A stretch of 64,000 nucleotides of DNA from assembly GCF_023586365.1 (NCBI RefSeq), contig NZ_CP097759.1:372001-436000 (forward strand), written 5' to 3'. The position numbers and the translations under genes are program-made. This DNA comes from Blochmannia endosymbiont of Camponotus sp. Lineage in GTDB: Bacteria; Pseudomonadota; Gammaproteobacteria; Enterobacterales; Enterobacteriaceae. Positions 21,817 to 31,891 of this stretch are shown piece after piece. The first letter of the stretch is position 1. Each line of letters begins with the position of its first letter. The notes under the pieces were generated by a model. The model was given only the letters and a program-made list of their open reading frames with translations. It was not told the origin of the DNA and ran no database searches.

Positions 21817-22201
21817 AACATATAATCTCCCCACCAACATTAAGCTGACGAGCTTTATTATCTGTGATTACACCTTTAGAAGTAGAAATTATAACAATAC
21901 CCATACCAGACATTACCTGAGGTAGTTCCTTTCTCTTTTTATAGATACGTAATCCAGGCCGACTAATACGTTTTATAATATCTATGACGGGTTTTCTTTT
22001 TTGATAATATTTTAAAAATACTTCCAGAGTTGGTTTGATGCTATTTTTAATATTATATTTCTGTATAAATCCTTCTTCTACTAATACATGAACAATCGCT
22101 ACTTTCATTGCAGAAGATGGAGTACAAACTTTTTCTTTTTTGGAAATTTGCCCGTTACGTATAGTAGTTAACATATCCGCGATTGAATCTTGCATACTCA
22201 T
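21806..22201 (-). CDS. rpsH: 30S ribosomal protein S8
   Basis: 131 aa, beginning [18 protein letters not shown] and ending [12 protein letters not shown]8 binds the central domain of 16S rRNA and, in E. coli, represses the spc operon by binding near rplE. The last codons overlap the likely start of rplF. Confidence 0.97.
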   Translation of the reverse strand: MSMQDSIADMLTTIRNGQISKKEKVCTPSSAMKVAIVHVLVEEGFIQKYNIKNSIKPTLEVFLKYYQKRKPVIDIIKRISRPGLRIYKKRKELPQVMSGMGIVIISTSKGVITDNKARQLNVGGEIICYVS

Positions 22202-22232
22202 TATAGCTCCAAGCAGTAAAATATTGTTACAA

Positions 22233-22538
22233 TTACCAACTAGATTTCCTTAAACCAGGTATTTCGCCGCGCATGGCAGCTTCGCGCACCTTCATACGGC
22301 TCAATCCAAATTTTCTTAAAAAAGCGTGGGGACGTCCAGTATGACGGCAACGATTACGTCGTCTAGATGGACTAGAATCACGTGGTAAAGTCTGTAATTT
22401 TAAAACCGCATTCCAACGTTCCTCATTAGGAATGTGTTGATTAATAATAATTTTTTTTAGAGAAATACGTTGTGTATAATATTTATTAACTAATTTTAAA
22501 CGCTTTATTTCACGTGCCTTTATAGATTCCTTGGTCAT
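22233..22538 (-). CDS. rpsN: 30S ribosomal protein S14
   Basis: 101 aa, the long zinc-free type, with [17 protein letters not shown] and the conserved tail [32 protein letters not shown]. It helps position the head of the 30S subunit. Spacing is 32 nt to rplE and 31 nt to rpsH. Confidence 0.97.
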   Translation of the reverse strand: MTKESIKAREIKRLKLVNKYYTQRISLKKIIINQHIPNEERWNAVLKLQTLPRDSSPSRRRNRCRHTGRPHAFLRKFGLSRMKVREAAMRGEIPGLRKSSW

Positions 22539-22570
22539 GATTAACGCTCCTTCTATTTGAAGTAATACGA

Positions 22571-23110
22571 TTATTTTCTAAATGGAAAGCGAAATGCAGT
22601 TAACAAAGCATGCGCTTCATTATCAGAAATGGTATTAGTAGTAATAGTAATATCCATTCCTCGCATATCATCCACAGTATCATAATCAATTTCTGGAAAG
22701 ATAATTTGCTCTCGGATTCCAATACTATAATTACCATGCCCATCAAAAGATTTAATAGATAACCCGCGAAAATCACGAATACGAGGCATAGCAATAAAAA
22801 TAAATCTTTCTAGAAATTCCCACATACGCGAACCTCGTAAAGTTACCTTACATCCGATTGGTTGACCTTGACGAATTTTAAAACTAGAGATAGATTTACG
22901 TGCTGTGGTGATTACTGGTTTTTGTCCTGAAATTACCATTAAATCTGCTACTGCTTTTTCCAAAATCTTTTTGTTAATAACAGATTTACCTACTCCCATA
23001 TTAATAGTAATTTTTTTAATTTTAGGCACTTGCATAATAGATCGGTAATTAAATTTATGCATTAAATTTTGTATTATATTGTCTTTATAATAATCATATA
23101 ATTTAGTCAT
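22571..23110 (-). CDS. rplE: 50S ribosomal protein L5
   Basis: 179 aa, the E. coli length. L5 carries 5S rRNA into the central protuberance and touches P-site tRNA. Conserved parts are [37 protein letters not shown] and [23 protein letters not shown]. Confidence 0.98.
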   Translation of the reverse strand: MTKLYDYYKDNIIQNLMHKFNYRSIMQVPKIKKITINMGVGKSVINKKILEKAVADLMVISGQKPVITTARKSISSFKIRQGQPIGCKVTLRGSRMWEFLERFIFIAMPRIRDFRGLSIKSFDGHGNYSIGIREQIIFPEIDYDTVDDMRGMDITITTNTISDNEAHALLTAFRFPFRK

Positions 23111-23122
23111 ATATTATTCCAA

Positions 23123-23443
23123 TCATTTAACTATATCCCCAGTAGACTTAAATATACGTATTTTTTTTCCATTTTGTATTGTAAAACCTATACGATCTGC
23201 TTTATTTAAAGTAGGGTTAAATATTGCAATATTAGATAAATCAACGGACGCTTCTTGCTCAAGAATACCCCCTGGTTGATTTTTATTGGGGATAGGTTTT
23301 TGATGTTTTTTTACTAAATTTATTCCTGTTACTATAACCCTACCTTTATCATAAAAAACACACTTTACTTTTCCCTTTTTTCCTTTATCTTTTCCACTTA
23401 ATACAATAACTTCATCGTTACGTTTAATTTTAGCTGCTGCCAT
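23123..23443 (-). CDS. rplX: 50S ribosomal protein L24
   Basis: 106 aa with the KOW motif [18 protein letters not shown] at residues about 9-26 and [16 protein letters not shown]. It nucleates early 50S assembly. Start ATG at 23443, preceded by GGAGAG; between rplN and rplE as usual. Confidence 0.97.
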   Translation of the reverse strand: MAAAKIKRNDEVIVLSGKDKGKKGKVKCVFYDKGRVIVTGINLVKKHQKPIPNKNQPGGILEQEASVDLSNIAIFNPTLNKADRIGFTIQNGKKIRIFKSTGDIVK

Positions 23444-23458
23444 ATATAATACTCTCCA

Positions 23459-23830
23459 TTAAAGCACCTCGGGGGCTAAAGAAATAATCTTCATAAATTT
23501 TTCGTTGCGTAATTCGCGAGTTACTGGACCAAAAATACGAGTACCTATAGGTTGGATGTTGGTATCATTTAATAATACACAAGCATTATTATCGAATCTA
23601 ATAACAGATCCATCCAGACGGCGTACACCTTTTTTCGTACGTACTACAACAGCTTTTAATACATCGCCCTTTTTCACTTTAGCGCGTGGTATTGCTTCCT
23701 TAATAGCAACTTTGATAACATCTCCTATATTAGCATAACGACGACCAGATCCTCCTAATACTTTAATGCACATTGCATATCGTGCCCCAGAATTATCGGC
23801 AACATTTAAAATAGTGCGTTCTTGAATCAC
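23459..23830 (-). CDS. rplN: 50S ribosomal protein L14
   Basis: 123 aa, [20 protein letters not shown] at the N-terminus, starting with GTG at 23830 behind GGAG. First gene of the spc operon. The 127-nt gap to rpsQ is where an spc promoter is expected; a TATAAT on the minus strand (23882-23877) lies there, but without a convincing -35 box, so I do not list it separately. Confidence 0.97.
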   Translation of the reverse strand: MIQERTILNVADNSGARYAMCIKVLGGSGRRYANIGDVIKVAIKEAIPRAKVKKGDVLKAVVVRTKKGVRRLDGSVIRFDNNACVLLNDTNIQPIGTRIFGPVTRELRNEKFMKIISLAPEVL

Positions 23831-23957
23831 ACAATTACTCCATAGTAGTGATTGAATGTAAATTTTTAAAAGATATATTATATATATGTTTATATATTTT
23901 TGATGTATTAGTTTCAGTTAAATAGTTTATCATTGATTCATATGACTATTATCTTTT

Positions 23958-24215
23958 TTAAAAATTAGATTTTTTTATAATAGAAGTTAGTATCCAAGAT
24001 TTTGTTTTAGAAATAGGACGGCATTCTTGTACTTCAACAAGATCTCCAATATTAGTCTCATTATTAGGGTCATGTGCATGTAATTTAGTAGTACGTTTAA
24101 TAAATTTTTCATATGTTGAATGTTTAATTAATCGCTCTATAGCAACAACGACAGATTTATTCATTTTTTTGTTGTTACATACGCGACCTAGTAGGATGCG
24201 AATCCGACCACTCAT
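23958..24215 (-). CDS. rpsQ: 30S ribosomal protein S17
   Basis: 85 aa with [21 protein letters not shown] and [18 protein letters not shown]. It binds the 5' domain of 16S rRNA. Last gene of the S10 operon, 14 nt after rpmC. Confidence 0.97.
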   Translation of the reverse strand: MSGRIRILLGRVCNNKKMNKSVVVAIERLIKHSTYEKFIKRTTKLHAHDPNNETNIGDLVEVQECRPISKTKSWILTSIIKKSNF

Positions 24216-24229
24216 GGAATACTCTCCTT

Positions 24230-24442
24230 TTATACTTTTTTATTATTTGACAAATAATTTTTGATAGACGCTATATTGCGACGTACTTTTTTTAATAAAT
24301 GCAATTGTTTTAATTGACCTGATTTTAATTGTATACGTAAATTAAAATGCTCACGTAATGCTTTTACTAACTCTGATTGAAGCGATGTAACAGTAACAGT
24401 GTCATTTTTTTTTTGATTTAATAATTTGATGATGTTATTCAT
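24230..24442 (-). CDS. rpmC: 50S ribosomal protein L29
   Basis: 70 aa, seven longer than E. coli. The helical core [18 protein letters not shown] is conserved but the first 25 residues are not, and they include NQKKND coded by a run of ten A's. Its ATG shares one base with the rplP stop (TAATG), a translational-coupling arrangement. L29 lies at the exit tunnel near L23. Confidence 0.93.
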   Translation of the reverse strand: MNNIIKLLNQKKNDTVTVTSLQSELVKALREHFNLRIQLKSGQLKQLHLLKKVRRNIASIKNYLSNNKKV

Positions 24443-24846
24443 TATCTTCCTATTAAAGTGGTTTTCACTGGTAATTTTGATGCACCCAATTTAAAAGCAT
24501 TATAAGCTAGTTCTTTTGGTACTCCATTTATTTCATATAATATTTTTCCTGGTTGTATCAATGCTACCCAATATTCTACATTACCTTTTCCTTTCCCCAT
24601 GCGCACTTCGAGAGGTTTTTTGGTAATAGGTTTGTCTGGAAACACGCGAATCCATATTTTTCCTTGACGCTTTATAGCACGACTTATAGCGCGTCGTGCT
24701 GCTTCAATTTGACAAGATTTTAATCGCCCGCGGCTAATAGCTTTCAAAGCAAATTGCCCAAAACTAATATTGTCGTTTACTTTTGTTCCCCGGTTACGCC
24801 CTTTATGCATTTTACGAAATTTTGTGCGCTTTGGTTGCAGAAGCAT
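24442..24846 (-). CDS. rplP: 50S ribosomal protein L16
   Basis: 134 aa, [20 protein letters not shown] at the start. It has the conserved [41 protein letters not shown] split over two strands, and PGKILYEI. It sits near the A-site tRNA. Stop codon overlaps the rpmC start by one base. Confidence 0.98.
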   Translation of the reverse strand: MLLQPKRTKFRKMHKGRNRGTKVNDNISFGQFALKAISRGRLKSCQIEAARRAISRAIKRQGKIWIRVFPDKPITKKPLEVRMGKGKGNVEYWVALIQPGKILYEINGVPKELAYNAFKLGASKLPVKTTLIGR

Positions 24847-24857
24847 TATATTATCCT

Positions 24858-25565
24858 TTATATGCGAGTTTTATGTTTTTTCTTGCTAACATTATTAATC
24901 GTTTGATCCGATGAATATCCTGTATTCAGTAACACATCTCCTAAAATTTCCCCTTTAAAAACCCACACCTTAATTCCAATTACACCATACGTAGTACGTG
25001 CTTCTGAAAGACTATAATCAATATCAGCACGTAAGGTATGTAATGGAACCCGTCCTTCTCTGTACCATTCAGTACGAGCAATCTCAGCTCCGCTTAGTCT
25101 CCCGCTTACTTCTACTTTAATTCCTTTAGCTCCTAAACGCATAGCGTTTTGTACCACACGTTTCATTGCCCTCCTAAACACTACTCTACGTTCTAATTGA
25201 GATGCGATATTATCAGCTAACAGCTTGGCATCTAATTCTGGTTTACGAACTTCAGCAATATTGAGTTGAGTTGGAACACCAGAAATTTTTGCTATATTTT
25301 TACGTAATTTTTCAATATCTTCTCCCTTTTTTCCAATTATAAGACCAGGTCTAGCTGTATAAACAGTTACTCTTATGCTCTTAGCAGGACGCTCAATAAT
25401 TATACGGGATACTAAAGCTTTCGAAAGCTTTAGTATCAAAAACTGCCGTACTTTAAAATCATTCCCTAAATTGTCAGAAAAATCTTTGTTATTTGCGTAC
25501 CAGGTAGAATGCCACGTCTTGGTAATACCTAAACGCACCCCATTTGGATGTACCTTTTGACCCAT
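24858..25565 (-). CDS. rpsC: 30S ribosomal protein S3
   Basis: 235 aa with the type-II KH domain ([21 protein letters not shown] near residues 72-90) and C-terminal part with [28 protein letters not shown]. It is part of the mRNA entry channel helicase. Residues 43-53 ([11 protein letters not shown]) differ from E. coli more than their surroundings and are coded by a perfect 30-bp palindrome (25408-25437). Confidence 0.98.
   Translation of the reverse strand: MGQKVHPNGVRLGITKTWHSTWYANNKDFSDNLGNDFKVRQFLILKLSKALVSRIIIERPAKSIRVTVYTARPGLIIGKKGEDIEKLRKNIAKISGVPTQLNIAEVRKPELDAKLLADNIASQLERRVVFRRAMKRVVQNAMRLGAKGIKVEVSGRLSGAEIARTEWYREGRVPLHTLRADIDYSLSEARTTYGVIGIKVWVFKGEILGDVLLNTGYSSDQTINNVSKKKHKTRI
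25408..25437. repeat. Perfect 30-bp palindrome inside rpsC
   Basis: The 30 bases are their own reverse complement, centred between 25422 and 25423; one half is GATACTAAAGCTTTC. They code for residues 43-53 of S3, and the frame is intact. No loop bases are present. Confidence 0.92.
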
Positions 25566-25599
25566 TTTTAAATGCTCCGTCCGTTTAAATATAATTTTT

Positions 25600-25929
25600 T
25601 TAATTAGATACTACTATAGTAAGATGACTTGTTCGTTTCATAATTTTATCTGATCGCCCTTTTGCGCGCGGCATAATTCTTTTAATAATAGGCCCGTTAT
25701 CGACAAAAATTTTAATAATTTTTAAATTATTAACATCTGAACTGTCGTTATGTTCCGCATTAGCAATAGCAGATTCTAAAGTCTTTTTTACTAATTCGGC
25801 GGATTTTTTGTTGGTATACTTTAAGATATCAAGCGCCTGAGATACTTTTTTTCCTCGTACTGTATTAACTACTAAACGAAGTTTTTGAGCAGAAGAACGA
25901 ATATAACGGCATCTAGCAATTGTTTCCAT
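25600..25929 (-). CDS. rplV: 50S ribosomal protein L22
   Basis: 109 aa (E. coli 110) with the long beta-hairpin that lines the exit tunnel ([20 protein letters not shown]) and [10 protein letters not shown] at the end. The N-terminus [20 protein letters not shown] matches the family. Confidence 0.97.
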   Translation of the reverse strand: METIARCRYIRSSAQKLRLVVNTVRGKKVSQALDILKYTNKKSAELVKKTLESAIANAEHNDSSDVNNLKIIKIFVDNGPIIKRIMPRAKGRSDKIMKRTSHLTIVVSN

Positions 25930-25979
25930 ACCAAAATTCCCTCTATAACATATCTTATTTTAAGATCATAACCATATCT

Positions 25980-26261
25980 TTAATAATGTTTTTTTGTTTT
26001 TTTATCAACTGAATGACCCCGATACGTACGAGTTGGAGCAAATTCACCTAATTTATGTCCAACCATTTCATCTGATATAAATATGGGTATATGTTGACGT
26101 CCGTTATGCACTGATACAGTTAATCCAATCATTCTTGGAAAGATTGTTGATCGCCGTGACCAAGTCCTAATAGGTTTTTTATCACCTGTTTCTATTGCTT
26201 TTTCTACTTTTTTTAGAAGATGCAAGTCAATAAACGGCCCTTTCTTAATAGAACGCGACAT
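25980..26261 (-). CDS. rpsS: 30S ribosomal protein S19
   Basis: 93 aa: [55 protein letters not shown]. It is located in the 30S head with S13. The order rplB-rpsS-rplV is as expected. Confidence 0.98.
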   Translation of the reverse strand: MSRSIKKGPFIDLHLLKKVEKAIETGDKKPIRTWSRRSTIFPRMIGLTVSVHNGRQHIPIFISDEMVGHKLGEFAPTRTYRGHSVDKKTKKHY

Positions 26262-26287
26262 ATACTGTATTCCTAATCCTTCAAATT

Positions 26288-27115
26288 TTATTTATTACGA
26301 TGAGATAATATAAACTTATTAGTACGTTTATTGCTACGGGTCTTTTTTCCTTTGGTTTGTATTCCCCAAGGAGATACGGGATGTTTTCCAAAATTCTTAC
26401 CTTCTCCACCTCCGTGAGGATGATCGATTGGATTCATGGCCGTTCCCCGTACAGTAGGGCGAGTCCCACGCCATCTGTTAGCTCCAGCTTTACCTAACAT
26501 ACGTAACATATGTTCAGCATTACCAACCTCTCCTACAGTTGCTCGGCACTCACAGCGAATTTTTCGTATTTCACCAGATCGCAGACGAAGTATCATATAC
26601 TCTCCATCACGAGCTACAATTTGTATGTAAGATCCTGCAGATCGGGCTAATTGCCCACCTTTCCCTGGTTTCATTTCTACATTATGAATAGCCGATCCTA
26701 TCGGGATATTACTCATAGGCAAAGCATTGCCTGGTTTTATTGGAACATTCATTCCAGAACTTACGAAATCTCCTATTTTCACATCTTTTGGAGCTAAAAT
26801 ATAACGATACTCCCCATCTCTATATGAAAGTAATGCTATATTTGCTGAACGATTTGGATCATATTCTAAACGTTTGATTACAGCTTCAATCCCATCCTTA
26901 TTGCGCTTAAAATCAATTATTCTATAACGTTTTTTATGCCCCCCTCCTATATGTCGTACAGTAATACGGCCGTAATTATTACGCCCTCCTGATCTATTAT
27001 TAATTTTATTGGATAATAATGAAGAAAAAGGATTCCCTTTATATAAATCAGGGTTCACTAATTTAGTTACATGCCGTCTACCCGGAGAGGTTGGATTGCA
27101 TTTAATAATAGGCAT
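26288..27115 (-). CDS. rplB: 50S ribosomal protein L2
   Basis: 275 aa (E. coli 273). L2 lies near the peptidyl-transferase centre. The important C-terminal segment with [16 protein letters not shown], including the functional histidine of that loop, is intact, as are [19 protein letters not shown] and [15 protein letters not shown]. One of the most conserved proteins in the window. Confidence 0.98.
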   Translation of the reverse strand: MPIIKCNPTSPGRRHVTKLVNPDLYKGNPFSSLLSNKINNRSGGRNNYGRITVRHIGGGHKKRYRIIDFKRNKDGIEAVIKRLEYDPNRSANIALLSYRDGEYRYILAPKDVKIGDFVSSGMNVPIKPGNALPMSNIPIGSAIHNVEMKPGKGGQLARSAGSYIQIVARDGEYMILRLRSGEIRKIRCECRATVGEVGNAEHMLRMLGKAGANRWRGTRPTVRGTAMNPIDHPHGGGEGKNFGKHPVSPWGIQTKGKKTRSNKRTNKFILSHRNK

Positions 27116-27138
27116 CTCTTTTAATCTTCCGTATTTAT

Positions 27139-27441
27139 CTATTCTACTGTATTGATAAAATCAATTTTTTGGCCTTTTTCTAAAACAACATATGCTTTTT
27201 TCCAGTTGCTACGGCGACCAATTTTATTAGCCGTTCTTTTAGATTTTCCTGAGACTATTATAGTGTTAATAGTATCTACTTTCACAGAAAATAACATATT
27301 GATAGCATTCTTAATATCTGTTTTAGTTGCATATTTTGCTACTTTAAAAGAAAAAACATTGTTGCGTTCCAATGTAATGGACGTTTTTTCAGAGACATGT
27401 GTCGATCTCAGTATTTTTAATAAACGTTCTTGATAAATCAT
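27139..27441 (-). CDS. rplW: 50S ribosomal protein L23
   Basis: 100 aa, the E. coli length. It is the docking site for trigger factor and SRP at the tunnel exit. Conserved: [42 protein letters not shown]. The ATG overlaps the rplD stop by four bases (ATGA). Confidence 0.97.
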   Translation of the reverse strand: MIYQERLLKILRSTHVSEKTSITLERNNVFSFKVAKYATKTDIKNAINMLFSVKVDTINTIIVSGKSKRTANKIGRRSNWKKAYVVLEKGQKIDFINTVE

Positions 27442-28070
27442 ACTAACTGCTTCTCAATTTTCTTGATTACGCTATCAGCAATTAAAGTAACGTTAAAATT
27501 TATTAAACTTACTGGATCTATATGCGTTGCAGTACGCACTTCTACTTTATGAACGTTACGTGATGCTAAAATCAAATTTTTATCCAAAAAATCGGTAAAA
27601 ATCAATATGCTTTTTTTTGGAGTTATTGTTCTTAATTTTTCTAATAATAATTTAGTTTTTGGTTCTTTTATAAATAAATTTTTTACTAAAAATAAACGAT
27701 TATCACAAACTAATTTAGATAAAATGCTCCTTATTGCCCCTCTGTACATTTTTTTATTTATTTTTTGAACATATAGCTTAGGTTTAGCCGCGAAGGTTAC
27801 TCCGCCAGAACGCCAAATAGGACTTTTTACCGATCCAGAACGCGCGCGACCGGTACCTTTTTGACGCCAAGGCTTTTTATTAGAACCCGAAACTTCTGAT
27901 CGACTCTTTTGAGATCGAGTACCTTGACGAGAATTAGTTAAGTAAGTAGAAATCACTTGATGTATTAGTGCCTTATTAAAAGGACATTTAAAAATTTCAT
28001 CAGATACAGAAAATTTATCTAAATCTGGAATACTGACTTCCGTTGTAAAATCCCTGATTTCTAATTCCAT
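27438..28070 (-). CDS. rplD: 50S ribosomal protein L4
   Basis: 210 aa, about nine longer than E. coli, the extra residues lying mainly at the N-terminus. The tunnel loop is clear: [18 protein letters not shown] and [17 protein letters not shown]. In E. coli L4 also represses its own S10 operon by acting on the leader. Its ATG directly follows the rplC stop with no gap. Confidence 0.96.
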   Translation of the reverse strand: MELEIRDFTTEVSIPDLDKFSVSDEIFKCPFNKALIHQVISTYLTNSRQGTRSQKSRSEVSGSNKKPWRQKGTGRARSGSVKSPIWRSGGVTFAAKPKLYVQKINKKMYRGAIRSILSKLVCDNRLFLVKNLFIKEPKTKLLLEKLRTITPKKSILIFTDFLDKNLILASRNVHKVEVRTATHIDPVSLINFNVTLIADSVIKKIEKQLV

Positions 28071-28724
28071 TTATATTTTCTCTCTAATAGTTGTTTTAAC
28101 AGACTTTTTAATAGATAAATTACCGCCAATTATTCCTGGAACAGCACCCTTAACTAACAATAAATTAAGTTTTACATCAACATTAACAACATCTAAATTT
28201 TGTACCGTAACTTTATAATTTCCTAATTGCCCTGCCATTTTTTTACCTTTAAATACTCTACCAGGAGTTTGATTTTGACCGATAGATCCAGGAGCTCTGT
28301 GTGACAGTGAATTACCATGACTTGCATCTTGCATATGAAAATTCCAACGTTTTATTGTACCTGCAAAACCTTTTCCTTTAGAAATTCCTGTAATATCAAC
28401 TTTTTTAACATTTGTAAAAATCTGTATAGTGATAATATCTCCTAATGATATCTGTGACATTCCTTCTTCTTCACAACGAAACTCCCACACACCACGACCA
28501 GCATCAACTCCTGACTTTATCATATGCCCTGCTTCTGGTCTATTAATATGTTTAAAGTTTTTAATGCCAGTAGTTACTTGAACTGCGCAATATCCATCGT
28601 TTTCAATATTTTTTATTTGTGTTACACGATGCGGTGTTATTTCAATCATAGTTACAGGGATAGATACTCCATCTTTATTAAACAAACGAGTCATACCTAA
28701 TTTTTGACCAATTAGACCTTGCAT
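28071..28724 (-). CDS. rplC: 50S ribosomal protein L3
   Basis: 217 aa (E. coli 209). The [15 protein letters not shown] start and the conserved [20 protein letters not shown] and [20 protein letters not shown] are present. The glutamine near the HRAxGSIG segment is where PrmB would methylate; prmB is not seen here. Confidence 0.97.
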   Translation of the reverse strand: MQGLIGQKLGMTRLFNKDGVSIPVTMIEITPHRVTQIKNIENDGYCAVQVTTGIKNFKHINRPEAGHMIKSGVDAGRGVWEFRCEEEGMSQISLGDIITIQIFTNVKKVDITGISKGKGFAGTIKRWNFHMQDASHGNSLSHRAPGSIGQNQTPGRVFKGKKMAGQLGNYKVTVQNLDVVNVDVKLNLLLVKGAVPGIIGGNLSIKKSVKTTIREKI

Positions 28725-28823
28725 GATTATGGATACAACCCCTCTGTTACTTTTAGTACAAAATTGTTATTAGTATTTTACACATAAAACACAAATAAAT
28801 GATTATGATGTATCTTCAGTATG

Positions 28824-29337
<514 letters not shown>

Positions 29338-29365
29338 AGTGTACCAGTAAACAAATAAAAAACAA
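29338..29365 (-). promoter_or_regulatory. Predicted S10 operon promoter
   Basis: On the minus strand TTGTTT (29365-29360), 16 nt, then the extended -10 TGGTACACT with TACACT at 29343-29338. The position gives an E. coli-like leader. A second TATAAT lies further upstream with a poorer -35 box. Confidence 0.5.
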
Positions 29366-29457
29366 GATTAATCAGAATAAAATTCCAAAATATTATCGGA
29401 AAATTTTTAATATTAAAAATATTATAAACAATTTATGTCATTTTGATAAGTATGTAA

Positions 29458-29928
29458 TTATTTTTTCAACTGTGATTGTATGTAATTATGCATACCAATT
29501 TTTATCATGAGATTTAGCTCTGTTTCTAAAAAATCGATGTGCTTTTCTTCGTCTTTAAGAATCTGTATCATTATATCCCTGGATATATAATCTTGTATTG
29601 AATCAGCGTATTTGATGCCTTTTCGTAAATTTTCAATACTATGAAATTCTAAACTAAGATCAGTACGTAAAATATCTTCAATATTTTTTTTAATGTTTAA
29701 TGGATCAAATTTCCTCAAGGTAGGCATACCTTCCAAAAATAAAATACGTTTTGCATAAAGATCTGCATGGTCCAATTCATCTACACATTCTTGATATTCT
29801 ATCTTATTAAGACGTTCTAATCCCCAGTTTTTAAAAATTTTAGAATGTAAAAAATATTGGTTTACAGCGATCAGCTCATCGCTCAACAAATTATTAAGAT
29901 GAGTAATAATGTGATCATCTCCTTTCAT
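29458..29928 (-). CDS. bfr: Bacterioferritin
   Basis: 156 aa, four-helix iron-storage protein that forms 24-mers. All ferroxidase ligands keep their E. coli positions: E18, E51, H54, E94, E127 and H130. The haem ligand M52, however, is leucine here (VDELDHAD where E. coli has IDEMKHAD), so haem binding at the dimer interface is probably lost while iron oxidation and storage remain. The ATG is behind an excellent TAAGGAGGTGTT. In E. coli bfr lies near the S10 operon too; bfd is absent. Confidence 0.95.
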   Translation of the reverse strand: MKGDDHIITHLNNLLSDELIAVNQYFLHSKIFKNWGLERLNKIEYQECVDELDHADLYAKRILFLEGMPTLRKFDPLNIKKNIEDILRTDLSLEFHSIENLRKGIKYADSIQDYISRDIMIQILKDEEKHIDFLETELNLMIKIGMHNYIQSQLKK

Positions 29929-29996
29929 AACACCTCCTTAGATAAGGTATCGACATACATTATATTGTTTAATTTTGAAATATGAATTAAATATTT

Positions 29997-30027
29997 AAAA
30001 ACCATCATCAGTATCACTACTGATGAT
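29997..30027 (-). terminator. Rho-independent terminator of the tRNA operon
   Basis: Perfect 10-bp stem ATCATCAGTA / TACTGATGAT (30004-30013 and 30018-30027) with a four-base loop, followed on the minus strand by GG and TTTTT. It lies 45 nt after tRNA-Thr(GGU), the last gene of the four-tRNA unit. Confidence 0.75.
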
Positions 30028-30071
30028 CGCCTATCTCCTTATTCTTAATAATAGAAGATACATGACGCCAG

Positions 30072-30144
30072 TGCTGATAAGCAGATTCGAACTGCTGACC
30101 TCACCCTTACCAAGGGTGTGCTCTCCCAGCTGAGCTATATCAGC
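30072..30144 (-). tRNA. thrT: tRNA-Thr (anticodon GGU)
   Basis: Minus-strand cloverleaf from GCTGATATAGCTCAG to TATCAGC with discriminator A; the anticodon loop TTGGTAA gives GGU. It corresponds to E. coli thrT. CCA is not encoded. Confidence 0.95.
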
Positions 30145-30165
30145 ATAATTCAGTTACATTATATA

Positions 30166-30237
30166 AGCGGACAGTGGGAATTGAACCCACATCATCAACT
30201 TGGAAGGTTGAGGTAATAACCATTATACGATGCCCAC
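30166..30237 (-). tRNA. glyT: tRNA-Gly (anticodon UCC)
   Basis: Minus strand, starts GTGGGCATCGTATAATGG; anticodon loop CTTCCAA gives UCC. The acceptor stem contains two G-U pairs (U2-G71, G5-U68). Discriminator U, as in E. coli glyT. Confidence 0.95.
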
Positions 30238-30310
30238 TATTACATAATAAAAAATCTGTATTCTTGATATTATAATAATGTATGTATTTGTTGTTTATAT
30301 ATAATTAAAA

Positions 30311-30392
30311 TGATGGGGGAAGGATTTGAACCTTCGAAGTCTACGACGACAGATTTACAGTCTGCTCCCTTTAGCCACTCGGGAACCCCATC
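30311..30392 (-). tRNA. tyrU: tRNA-Tyr (anticodon GUA)
   Basis: 82 nt with the long variable arm of bacterial tRNA-Tyr. Minus strand starts GATGGGGTTCCCGAGTGG; anticodon loop CTGTAAA gives GUA. G34 is a substrate for Tgt encoded at 4390-5496. Confidence 0.95.
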
Positions 30393-30405
30393 AAAATATT
30401 ATAGA

Positions 30406-30478
30406 TGCCGGTAAAAGGATTCGAACCTTTGATCTACTGATTACAAATCAGTTGCTCTTCCTATTGAGCTACACCGGC
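30406..30478 (-). tRNA. thrU: tRNA-Thr (anticodon UGU)
   Basis: Minus strand, GCCGGTGTAGCTCAATAGG at the 5' end; anticodon loop TTTGTAA gives UGU. First gene of the thrU-tyrU-glyT-thrT unit, in the E. coli order, next to coaA. Confidence 0.95.
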
Positions 30479-30748
30479 ATCACTTTAATGTCATTTAAAA
30501 CGAAAATGATTCTATTTTTATAAACATACGTTTTGCAACAAACTTCGTTAAACTATTGTATTTGAGATACAAAAATTATTCAAAACATTTGTAAAAAATA
30601 AATACATTTTAATAAAATTAAAATTATTAGTTATTTCATGAGCTTCCATTATAATACATAATTATAATTAAATCTTTTATTTTGATCAAGTATTTACATG
30701 AAGTTTCATTCTATAAGATAAGCATTTATCTATGATAATAGAAACAAT

Positions 30749-31690
30749 ATGTTACATGTTTCGTCTGTTCCATTTTTAACTTTCAATCGCAAGGAATGGT
30801 CATCTTTTCGAGAGGAGATACCATTAATATTATCTCCAAGAGAAATCCTCAATTTAAGAAGAATAAATGATAATCTTTCTATGAATGAAGTAATAGAAAT
30901 TTATTTACCATTATCTAGATTGCTTAATCTATATATTTGTTCACATATAAAACGACAAAATATTTTAGAACAATTTTTAAGTATTCAAAACCAACATATA
31001 CCATATATTATTGGTATCGTTGGCGGAGTCGCTGTCGGGAAAAGCACTACAGCTAGAGTTTTACAAGCTTTGCTTAGTAGATGGCCTGAACACCGTGTTG
31101 TGGAATTAGTAACAACTGATGGATTTTTGCATTCTAATAAAGTATTAAAAAAACGACGTTTAATGAAAAAAAAAGGCTTTCCGCAATCTTATGATATGAC
31201 TAATTTAGTAAATTTTGTTTCCAAAGTTAAATCTGGAGTTCAATCAATGACAATTCCTGTATATTCTCATGTAATATATGACATTATTCCTAATGTTCAA
31301 CAGGTAATTTATAAACCAGATATTCTTATTTTGGAAGGATTAAATGTTTTACAAACTAATTACGATTATCATTATAACTTACCTTGTGTTTTTGTATCTG
31401 ATTTTGTTGACTTTTCTATTTATGTTGATGCTCCAGAATATTTACTACAAGAATGGTATATCGATAGATTTTTGAAATTTTGTTACACTACTTTTTCTTA
31501 TCCTGATTCTTATTTCTATCGTTATACTCAATTATCTAAAAAAAATGTAATTTCTATTGCTTCGCAAATATGGACTAAAATAAATAAACTGAATTTGCAA
31601 GAAAATATTTTACCTACCCGGGAACGCGCAAATTTAATTTTAAGAAAAGACGTAAATCATATAATAAACAACGTTCAATTAAGAAAATAA
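30749..31690 (+). CDS. coaA: Pantothenate kinase (type I)
   Basis: Phosphorylates pantothenate, the controlled step of CoA synthesis. 313 aa (E. coli 316). The P-loop is [19 protein letters not shown] near residue 94; also [28 protein letters not shown] and ILEGLNVLQ. It is convergent with birA and stands next to thrU, as in E. coli. The 270-nt gap to the tRNA genes probably holds promoters in both directions. Confidence 0.96.
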   Translation: MLHVSSVPFLTFNRKEWSSFREEIPLILSPREILNLRRINDNLSMNEVIEIYLPLSRLLNLYICSHIKRQNILEQFLSIQNQHIPYIIGIVGGVAVGKSTTARVLQALLSRWPEHRVVELVTTDGFLHSNKVLKKRRLMKKKGFPQSYDMTNLVNFVSKVKSGVQSMTIPVYSHVIYDIIPNVQQVIYKPDILILEGLNVLQTNYDYHYNLPCVFVSDFVDFSIYVDAPEYLLQEWYIDRFLKFCYTTFSYPDSYFYRYTQLSKKNVISIASQIWTKINKLNLQENILPTRERANLILRKDVNHIINNVQLRK

Positions 31691-31891
31691 CAACAATTAT
31701 AAAAAATAATAATTTTAACTCTTTATGGTTATCGTTAGTATCCATTTTTTTATTACTGAAACATTTAGACCTAATCATATTAGATTACAATAACTATGGG
31801 ATGTATGTTAATTACATGATTATTTTAATGGTTAATATCGTATAGATTCAAAATATTTTAATATTAAAATTTTTAAATAAAAATTATATTT

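Noticed and set aside
29928..30072. A possible tuf remnant between bfr and thrT
   Set aside because: The 143 nt are filled by the bfr leader and the tRNA terminator; no EF-Tu-like coding is visible.
30326..30523. A plus-strand open frame across tRNA-Tyr and tRNA-Thr
   Set aside because: It lies antisense to two clear tRNA genes.
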